Source of the DNA: Salminus brasiliensis
Lineage: Eukaryota > Chordata > Actinopteri > Characiformes > Bryconidae
Direction: 5' to 3'
NCBI RefSeq assembly: GCF_030463535.1
Contig: NC_132901.1
Location: 7,628,852 to 7,692,851, forward strand
DNA: 64,000 nucleotides
Shown: piece after piece, positions 1-9,546 of the stretch
Layout: every line of letters starts with the position of its first letter
How positions within the stretch are numbered: position 1 is the first letter of the stretch
Made by a program: the position numbers and the translations under genes
The notes under the pieces: generated by a model
The model's input: the letters and a program-made list of their open reading frames with translations, nothing else
Told to the model about the DNA's origin: nothing
The model's database searches: none

Positions 1-84
1 TCTTCTTATTATATATATATTTTTTTTTGTTGTTTTGTATTACAGGAGCCCGCCGCTTTGCTTTTAGGTTTGAAAAGAAGACGC

Positions 85-652
<568 letters not shown>

Positions 653-687
653 ACAGAGCGCTTCGACGTTTACCTGAAATACCCAAC

Positions 688-703
688 GGCTCTTTTAAGA
701 GCC
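688..703 (+). terminator. Histone 3' stem-loop, H3 unit 1
   Basis: GGCTCTTTTAAGAGCC, a 6-bp stem with a 4-base loop, lies 35 bases after the stop. It is the SLBP binding site that replaces a poly(A) tail on replication-dependent histone mRNAs. It is flanked by CCCAAC and ACCTACC. The other histone types here are followed by ACCCA, so H3 has its own flank. No clear purine-rich AAAGAG-type downstream element follows. Confidence 0.95.
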
Positions 704-871
704 ACCTACCCGTGTCCGCGCCGAAACAGCAAATGTCCGCCTCACCTCGGTGTTGCGTTTATATAATGTAAGGCTATTATGACGCGCGCGCTTCTAAATT
801 CCATAGGACTGAGCGAGCGAAACCAGCCTTGAGACAGTGGTTGTGAAGATTAGGGAAAAAAGCAACTTCTG

Positions 872-877
<6 letters not shown>

Positions 878-916
<39 letters not shown>
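878..916. repeat. (TA)n microsatellite downstream of H3
   Basis: A pure TA run. The equivalents are at 15662-15772 (long, with AAATA interruptions), 28478-28499 (shortest), 42921-42999 and 56994-57038. It is the most length-variable point of the unit, so it can help tell copies apart. Confidence 0.95.
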
Positions 917-918
<2 letters not shown>

Positions 919-2872
919 CACATCAAAATCGCCATTTTTAACGTGTTTTAATACATATGAATACTTTTCTTTTAATTCCTATCAATATGTTTATACATAT
1001 TTAATAGTTTGGAAACTGTTCATTCACCCCAGCAGAAAGTAGAAGCCACTGCCGCTTCAGTAGAACACTACACTTTACACTATGTAGTGTTTAGGCCGGT
1101 TTTGGCCTATTACATACGGCATTAGTCATGGATGGAGCGTAGATCCCACCGCGTGGTGAAACTATACAACTGCAAGCACAGTTTCAGAGAGTAATGTATG
1201 TGTATATTCATATAATGAGAGCTTGATTTGGGGTACTTACGTTTCATACATATGCAACATAAGTTTGATTGCATAGAGAGTAAGCGAGACCAGTTTGTGC
1301 TTGCTTTTAGGGCAGCAGTAAAGGAGGTAAGTGTATAGTCCGGAGAGGAATGTTTGTTTGTTTGTTTGTTTTTAATCTCTTTCAATACCTCTACCAGAAC
1401 AAGGCATGTCTAACTCTAAAAAATTATATGTTTACTCTATATGTTAACTCTATAAAATTCATGTTTCCCGTCACATTGTTTGTAAAATTAACCCAGATCA
1501 GCGGGAAAACTCGCCAAAATTAAATGAATGTTGAGTCAGTATTGTTTTGTGCTATACTTCAAAAATTACCTTATTTAGTACAGTCTAGCTTGTCTGGAAG
1601 TATAACCCTTGAAGTATGGAGCAAATTAAATGAACCTTCCCAGCACATGTAAAATGATCATTAGAGAAGCCTAGGGAAAAGAAATAGTGAATAAATACTG
1701 GCAGGGGTAAAGTGTTTGTCCTGCCTAGGATGCACCCGGTTATGTAATAGAGAGTAGAAGCCTTTGAGCCTTGAGTACAGTAGTGCTCTTCTGTGTGGTG
1801 AATAGAAGGGCTTTTGGAAGTGCTCATTGCAAACGACCACCGTTGTTTTGGGATCATGGGCATATATGTCATGGATGGAGCGTGGATGCCATCGTGTGGT
1901 CAAACAAGGCAAATGCAAACGTTAACTACGTAGATTTATTCGTGAATGTGTGTGAATGTTACAGCTTTTTCATTTGATAGATGGTTGTGAACTCCAATAC
2001 GTCTACTAAGTCATTTGTATTGCGGTGTTATTTTGGTTAGTGTTTTTTAAAGTACATTTTTAAAAATGTTTCTATTGAAGCATACTTCAGTTCAGGGCAT
2101 TTTAGAAGCCAGCATGGTTACCAGTTCTCATGCTGCCAGGCAATGAAATGGAAACTTAATTTAGGGCAATTTTATACACATTAAATATGATTGTTAACTG
2201 CACCAATAAATCTAAAAAGTAATTACATGTCTTTTGGGATGATTTTCGTTTGGGCTTGGGTTTCATTTTAACAATATGCTAACGATAAAGTCGGACAGAA
2301 GGAAAGGTTTTGAAGAATGCTTGAAAGAAGCAGTCTTTAAGGAAGGCACTGTATTAGCCATCATGACAACCAAACAGCATGCAGTTAGGTAAAAAGCCAC
2401 CAATTCACTCACTGCTAGAAGCCTTTGAGACAAATTGTAGAGTAGTGCACTTCTATGTAGGACCTTTGTTTCCTTCTCTTTAGAGCCCTTAAACTCTGTG
2501 TATCAGTTTATATTGAGGTTCCCATAATAATCATAAATCAATAAAGAAAACCGCTCATCTGCTATCAAGACCTGACTGAGGAGCTGGAGGCCAGTGAAGC
2601 AAAGCTAAAATATGGAAAAGCATACGCACCCTGCAAGGTTTCGGTCAGAGACTTTCTTCAAGGCATAGGTAAGTAACAAATGAATACAAAAGTGCTAACA
2701 AAAGTTTATCAACAGCCGACCGTACTGACTTGCTCCCTTGTGAGCAAGTCAGACCCTTAGCTTCTAACTCTTTCTCCTCTTTCTGATTTTGCTTCTTTAA
2801 ATGTCTGCATGGACCAAAAAAGAAAAAATCAAAAAGATGAATTGTTTTATATTTTGCAGATTTACATTTTGA

Positions 2873-2885
2873 CCACCAGATGGCA
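2873..2885 (+). promoter_or_regulatory. CTCF-like core motif, unit 1 module B
   Basis: CCACCAGATGGCA fits the vertebrate CTCF core pattern (CCASYAGRKGGCR) at all 13 positions. It is repeated exactly at 4861-4873. Function is inferred from motif match only. Confidence 0.4.
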
Positions 2886-3306
2886 TCCACGCTCCATTCA
2901 CGTACTACGACCACAGACTTAAAGCTTAGCCCTGAAACTCCATCAGAAGCCTAAGGGGTAGGTCTAGCCAAACTGCTTCCACTCACCCTGACTTCATCAT
3001 GAGCTCTACACTTACTTTGCTTACCACAATGTCTTTCCATATTTCTTTATCATCCACTAACTGCAACATATGATAAAAGCAACATTAACTCCCTCTGTGT
3101 TTATCTAATCTAACATGACTTTTATTAGAAGATGTAAAGCGAGCCTGAGAAATCCAAGGGGTAAACATGTAGTTTTAGTTGGCCTCATTAGGAGCTTTTC
3201 CCTTGTATGCAATAATATACCATTTTTTCGATTTGTGTTTGATCTTTCTTACTTTAAATGTCTCTGTGGACACTATATCTTTAACTTGTAGTGTATTAGA
3301 TCAACG

Positions 3307-3325
3307 ACTACAATTCCCATGATGC
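3307..3325 (+). promoter_or_regulatory. ZNF143/THAP11-like motif, unit 1 copy 1
   Basis: ACTACAATTCCCATGATGC differs from the well-known ACTACAATTCCCAGNATGC vertebrate motif at one informative base. A second exact copy is at 5464-5482. The motif also occurs in dispersed repeats, so binding is not shown. Confidence 0.45.
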
Positions 3326-3369
3326 CTAACTAAAGATGGTCTCTGACCAAAACCTTGCCAAATAAAATT

Positions 3370-3468
3370 GACTCATCTGCTATCAAGACCTGACCGAGGA
3401 GCTGGAGGCCAGTGGAGCAAAGCTAAAATATGGAAAAGCATACGCACCCTCAAATTGGTGCAAAAAAA

Positions 3469-3525
<57 letters not shown>

Positions 3526-3850
3526 CCTGCATGGTTTAGGTCAGAGACTTTCTTCAAGGCATAGGTAAGTAACAAATGAATACAAAAGTGCTAACAAAAG
3601 TTTATCAACAGCCGACCGTACTGCCTCCTCCCTTGTAAGTTAGCTTTTTGCTATTTAAATGTAACTCTTTCTCCTCTTTCTGATTTTGCTTCTTTAATTG
3701 TCTCCGTGGACAATAAATAAATAAATAAATAAATAAATTAAAAATTGCAAGATTAATTGTTTTACATTTTGACCACACGATGGCATCCACGCTCCATTTA
3801 CGTACTATGACCACAGTCTTGAGGCCTAGCCTTGAAACTCCATCAGAAGC
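3370..3850. repeat. Extra partial module B copy with A-tract/(TA)n, unit 1
   Basis: This is a third copy of module B (TATCAAGACCTGACCGAGG through GACCACACGATGGCA). It is split by an A-run and TA-run at 3462-3522 and carries an (AAAT)n run at 3712-3739. Its CTCF-like core (3773-3785) is degenerate and is the exact reverse complement of the module A core TGCCATCGTGTGG. Confidence 0.7.
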
Positions 3851-3869
3851 CTAAAAGACTTGACTAGAG

Positions 3870-5255
3870 AAGTGCACTTCTGTGTAGTGTATACAGTGTA
3901 AGGGATTTAGGAAGTGCCCTATTGCAAACGTCACCGTTGTTTTGGGATCGTGGATATATGTCATGGATGGAGCGTGGATGCCATCGTGTGGTCAAACTCG
4001 CAAATGCAAACGCTAAAAACATAGATGTATACGTGTATGTGTGTGAATGTTACAGCTTTTACATATGACAGATGGTTGTGAACTCCAGTAAGTCTACTAA
4101 GTTCTACCAAGGAACTTTTGGGCATTTTAGTAGCCAGCATGATAACCAGTTGTCATGCTACCAGGCAATGAAATGAAAACTTAATTTAGGGCACCGTAAT
4201 TTTGTTTGGGTTTTAACAATATGCTAATGATAAAGTAGGACAGAAGAAAACAAAATATTCAATACTGTATTATCTCCTTACAGATCTTGATAAAATGTCT
4301 TTAGTTAAAGAATGCTTGATAGAAGCACTCTTTATTTAAGGCACTTTATTATCAGTTAGGTAAAAAGCCAACAATTCGCTCACTAAGAGACAAACTGTAG
4401 AGTAGTGCAGTTCTATGTAGGACCGTTGTTCTCCTCCCCTTAGAGCCCTTAAATTCTATGTTGTATGGTTATGTGTATGTATGTATGCATCAGCTTATAT
4501 TGAGGTCAACATAATAATCATAAATCAATAAAGAACACCGCTCTGCTATCAAGACCTGGCTGAAGAGCTGGAGGCAAGTGGGGCAAAGCTAAAAATTGGA
4601 AAGCGGATGCACCATCAGCGCAAAAAATCATTTAACCTGCAAGGTCAGAGACTTTCTTCAAGGCATAGGTAAGTAACAAATTAACACAAAAGTGCTAACA
4701 AAGGTGTATCAAAAGCCAGCCGTACTCACTTGTGAATTAGCTTTTTTGTGCTTCTCAAATTTAACTCTTTCTCCTCTTTCTGATTTTGCTTCTTTAAATG
4801 TCTCTGTGGACCAAAAAAATATATATATATCTATTTATATTTTGCAGATTTACATTTTGACCACCAGATGGCATCCACGCTCCATTCACGTACTACGACC
4901 ACAGTCTTAAAGCTTAGCCCTGAAACTCCATCAGAATCCTAAAGGGTAGGTCAAGCCAAACTGCTTCCACTCACCCTGACTTCATCATGAGCTTTACACT
5001 TTATATCACCACAATTTCTTTATCATCTACTAACTGCAACATATGTCTAAGGCTTTATCATCCACTAACTGCAACATACTTTGCTTTCCACAATTTCTTT
5101 CCTTCCTTTCTCTTCCACTAACTGCTAACCAATATGGCTGTTATTAGAATATGTATAGTGGAAACCTGAGGAATCCAAATGGTGTGGGTTTAGTTTAAGT
5201 TGGCCTCAATTTACTTTATGTGCAAAAATATTTCAGTGGTGGTTTGTGTGTGTGT

Positions 5256-5308
<53 letters not shown>

Positions 5309-5490
5309 GCATTTGTAGACATATATATGGCTTGCTTTATGCATACTCATTCATTCTGACAGAAAATACAAACCCTGTACTGGTTTGTGTGTTTCTTTAA
5401 ACGTCTTTATGTCAATGTGTCAATGACACGATGTGTCTTTATCCTGTAGTGTCAAGATCAAGGACTACAATTCCCATGATGCCTAACTAC
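3870..5490. repeat. Spacer module block 2 (A-B-C-D), unit 1
   Basis: Diverged second copy of the 1785-3330 block: A core at 3979-3991, B CTCF-like core at 4861-4873, module C at about 4917-5180, and a (GA)n run at 5256-5304 inserted in D before the ZNF143-like motif at 5464-5482. Confidence 0.7.
5464..5482 (+). promoter_or_regulatory. ZNF143/THAP11-like motif, unit 1 copy 2
   Basis: Exact second copy of ACTACAATTCCCATGATGC, 55 bases before the CTAT microsatellite and about 430 bases before the exon-like segment at 5894. Confidence 0.45.
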
Positions 5491-5515
5491 AAGTTCGATA
5501 GATGACGTATTATTG

Positions 5516-5518
<3 letters not shown>

Positions 5519-5580
<62 letters not shown>

Positions 5581-5582
5581 AT
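5519..5582. repeat. (CTAT)n microsatellite
   Basis: A perfect CTAT run followed by CTATATAT variants. Equivalent runs at about 33110-33167, 47581-47617 and 61357-61412 differ in length. Unit 2 lacks a pure run here and has an interrupted CTCT/TATC/CTAC tract at about 19696-19780. Confidence 0.95.
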
Positions 5583-7537
5583 ATCTCTATATATCTCTAT
5601 ATATCTCTATATATATATCTTCATCTAATGATGAAATCCGATAACTGCACGTCCAGTCACAGTAAAAAGTAAACCGTGTGCCATGGTGTACAGTAGTGGG
5701 CTGATCTTCGTGGGTGCTTGTTTTATGCTTGCAAGGTCGTAACCCTAGTACTAAATAGCCATTTATGTGATTTATATTCAGGTGCATTGAGGAAGGACTA
5801 ATTTTGTCGTGTGTGTGTGTGTGTAATAAACGCTGCGCACGTTAGAATGGCGTGATGTAGTGTGACTTTGTTGTATACGAGACCGAGGCGCACATGGCGA
5901 CAGCCATCAGAGGGCTGACCGAGGTATTTGTCGTGTTAAGACATATGTTAGCTACTTTTAATGTTCATACATGTGAAACGTCATTTTTTTTTTAGTCCTT
6001 ACACTACTGGACCCTGGTTAGCTCCGGTGTGTCGTTGTTAGCACGATAACGTTTGCTAACTTGCCAAAAATGAAGTAGATAATGATATCCGATAACTCGA
6101 TTTTGCCGAGAGCCTAAAGTTGTACACCCAGTCACAGCAAATTGATGTAGAACTGCCGTTGCTGGATCTATGTGTGGAGTTGTACATAGCTTGGAGCCAG
6201 CTTAGCGATTTGCAGCGTGGCTAACGCGGCCAGCATAAATAGTAAAGCGCAAATATGAGCCTAATTATGAGGGGTCATTATTTGTTGACCACAGTGCAGT
6301 ACCACATGCAGAGTTGTAGCATAAAAGTACGCAATACAGCCGTGATTGGTGGCTGTTGAGTGATTTGAGTTAACTTGCTTTTTCAGGTCCACACATGAGC
6401 TAACAAAGCGATTAGCATGCTAGCTAACTCGGATGGTACAAACAATAACATACGCCAGCGAGTGTAAATACCTGTCAGATAAATACACACTCGCTCGAGT
6501 CAGTCAAGTTTTATTATGAAACCGTGTATATAGCAACATTTATACGTTTACTGTCGTGGTTGAAACCGAGAAGCCACCTTGGAGAGTAGCATGATGGCTA
6601 GGTGTCTTAAAATTAATCACAGAAATAACGATATTACGGACACGTGCGTAGTTCTCTATATTGTTATTTGGAGCAAGTGAGGGAGAAACAGTCGTGCTTA
6701 AACCCGGCTACCAACAGCGTATCTTCTGGTTTTCAGAGCTGGGCAGCCTGTGTAGCTTGCTAGCTAGTGTTTTGTTTACAAAAGATTATTTTCGTTAGCT
6801 AGTTGCCGAAACGACATCGGTCAACCGAGAGAAAAAACAAGAAACAAAAAAAAAACAATTCCCAAGCAGCTCACTACTCCCTGTGGAGTGCACGATGTCA
6901 CGAAAAAACGGCTTCTATACTCACCTAGTGCACTAGAGAGTACTGGAGTGCGGTTTAGGATTGTACAACACACAATCAATTACTACAATAATAACAATAA
7001 TAATGTCAAGTGTGTAATCTTTCTAAGAAAACGGTGCATAAATGTTTATTTACAAAGGTCACATGGCCCCTATGCACTTCAAATTTCGTGAAAAGGAGTC
7101 AGAGGCTGTGTATGAGCCTACTTTGAGTCACTGTAAGTTCATCTTAAGCCTAGGTCACTGAATTTTATTAATTCATTCAGCTATTTATTTATTTATTTTA
7201 AGATTTCGCCATAAGACCAAGCTATTTCAGAAGTGATTTTAGCTCCTAATTATAGTTTAGCTTACTTTTTAATTATAAGGTCAAGCAGGTCTGGAGCTAG
7301 GCTGTAGGTTTCGAAGCTAAATCATGATGAGTTAAAGTATTCAGAGTGAAGGTTATGCATGATCCAAAGTGTGCTGCGTTATTATTATTACTATTATTAG
7401 TTTATTCCTTTTTAGAACACTTGGAGTCTGGATGCCATTGTGTGGCCAGACTGTGAAACTACAAGCAGTAGAAGGATGACATGCTGCAAATGCATTGAGA
7501 AGTGATGCTATTATTGCTTGACTTTGACTATTGATTG

Positions 7538-7551
7538 CCCCCCCCCCCCCC
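7538..7551. repeat. Poly-C run upstream of H4
   Basis: Fourteen C in a row. The same site has 9 C in unit 3 (35116-35124), 13 C in unit 4 (49557-49569) and 22 C in unit 5 (63354-63375). The site is deleted in unit 2. Such runs are prone to length errors in sequencing. Confidence 0.9.
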
Positions 7552-7805
7552 ATGTACACCACATGTTAATGAAATCCACATGAAATCCAAAAAGAGCACT
7601 TTTTTGAATTTTGAACATGAGTACATCCAGAGGGTACGGAATTAATATTTAATTCCGAATTAATATTAATATACTGTATTTTGTATGGCTACCCACTCAG
7701 TGGCTTTATGTGCAATCTTTGAGTGGTCTAGGCATGTTTGAGACGCTGTACAGCAAAACAAGCGTTCTGCACACGTACAGAGTATGAGGCGGAGCTAATG
7801 TACTG

Positions 7806-8236
<431 letters not shown>

Positions 8237-8266
8237 ACGCTCGGCCTGAACAGCTCTAAACACAAC

Positions 8267-8282
8267 GGCTCTTTTAAGAGCC
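8267..8282 (+). terminator. Histone 3' stem-loop, H4 unit 1
   Basis: The 16-base stem-loop is followed by ACCCA and then CAAAAGAG at 8297-8304. That purine-rich stretch is a good candidate for the U7 snRNA-pairing downstream element. Confidence 0.95.
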
Positions 8283-8912
8283 ACCCACAAATCCAGCAAA
8301 AGAGCCTGTTTCTATTCTTAGTTTGTTATCAAATAAGGCAGTCGATCTCCCGCATACTCTGTATTAAAATGTAATATACCGGAAGAATACATGTGTATAT
8401 ATACATATAATAGATATGTCTGTATATATGTATTGTTTTCCATTTTGCCCCCCGTGTGCGTTGGTTAAATCCGAACTATATGTCTTAATAAATCCTGATA
8501 GAAAAAAAATCGCCGTCAACGCCGCTGTGCCGAAAAACAGAAAAACAGCCCTGTAGATTAAGAATGCGCGGGAAGAATGTTGCAAGAATCATATTTGTTT
8601 GTTTGTTTCAATATAGTCAATGATGGTGGTTATGAATCTCCCGGTTAAGAAGCTAATTTTATATATATGAAGAATACATATAGTTTTCAATTTCCCCCGT
8701 ATGCGTTGATTAAACGTTTGAATAAATTCAGAATATCGCCGTCAACGCCGATGTGGCGAAAAATAATGTGCCGTCTGCACGGTGGGTAAAAATGCGCGGG
8801 AAGGCGAACAAAGAGAATGCTGCTCAGGGGAGGGGGAAGGGAAGAGGAGAATAGGGAGGGGAGGGGAATGAAGGGTGGGGGGTTGGCAAGAAGAGAGCGG
8901 ACAATTTGTTGT
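8283..8912. other. H4-H2B spacer, unit 1
   Basis: No gene is seen. The spacer contains an imperfect internal duplication: about 8453-8580 and 8698-8815 both run TGCGTTGRTTAAA to CGCCGTCAACGCCG to AATGCGCGGGAAG. A G-rich tract follows (8827-8884), close to the H2B promoter. Confidence 0.75.
8827..8884 (+). repeat. G-rich tract upstream of H2B, unit 1
   Basis: Many runs of three to six G on the + strand separated by one to several A/T bases, matching the G-quadruplex pattern. It ends 28 bases before the H2B CCAAT box. It is longer in units 2 and 4 and deleted in unit 3. Confidence 0.7.
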
Positions 8913-9409
<497 letters not shown>

Positions 9410-9439
9410 ATGGTGATAGCGGCATAATCCAAACCCAAC

Positions 9440-9455
9440 GGCTCTTTTAAGAGCC
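9440..9455 (+). terminator. Histone 3' stem-loop, H2B unit 1
   Basis: The 16-base stem-loop is 30 bases after the stop, flanked by CCCAAC and ACCCA. CAAAGAG at 9471-9477 is a likely U7-pairing downstream element. Confidence 0.95.
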
Positions 9456-9513
9456 ACCCACGGTTTCTTCCAAAGAGCAGTTTTATTCAAGAACCAAGTA
9501 AGTTATAATACTA

Positions 9514-9546
<33 letters not shown>

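Larger units (their letters stand above)
1785..3330. repeat. Spacer module block 1 (A-B-C-D), unit 1
   Basis: This block shares its order and much of its sequence with 3870-5490. Module A (about 1785-2000) carries TGCCATCGTGTGG. Module B (about 2550-2910) carries splice-like signals and CCACCAGATGGCA. Module C (about 2920-3180) has the GACTTCATCATGAGCT segment. Module D (about 3180-3330) ends in the ZNF143-like motif at 3307-3325. The match is clear by eye but imperfect, which points to an old internal duplication. No terminal inverted repeats or target-site duplications could be set. Confidence 0.7.
704..7805. other. H3-H4 spacer, unit 1 (no supported gene)
   Basis: This 7.1 kb AT-rich spacer holds no supported gene. 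In order it contains a TA microsatellite (878-916), an inverted repeat (1064-1091), two related module blocks (about 1785-3330 and 3870-5490) with CTCF-like and ZNF143-like motifs, GA and CTAT microsatellites, a GTTAGC/GCTAAC-rich segment (about 5870-6830) and a poly-C run (7538-7551). The small frames inside it are short and lack codon character. The same order, nearly base for base, recurs in units 3, 4 and 5 and in rearranged form in unit 2. Confidence 0.8.

Noticed and set aside
1122-1385. Small frames in the H3-H4 spacer (for example 1122-1385, 1585-1872, 6888-7091) as conserved genes
   Set aside because: Conserved between units only because the whole spacer is; they contain microsatellite or low-complexity sequence and no recognisable domain.
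704-7805. 5S rRNA, U snRNA or tRNA genes linked to the histone array, as in some animals
   Set aside because: I looked for 5S internal control sequences and tRNA-like folds in the spacers and saw none.
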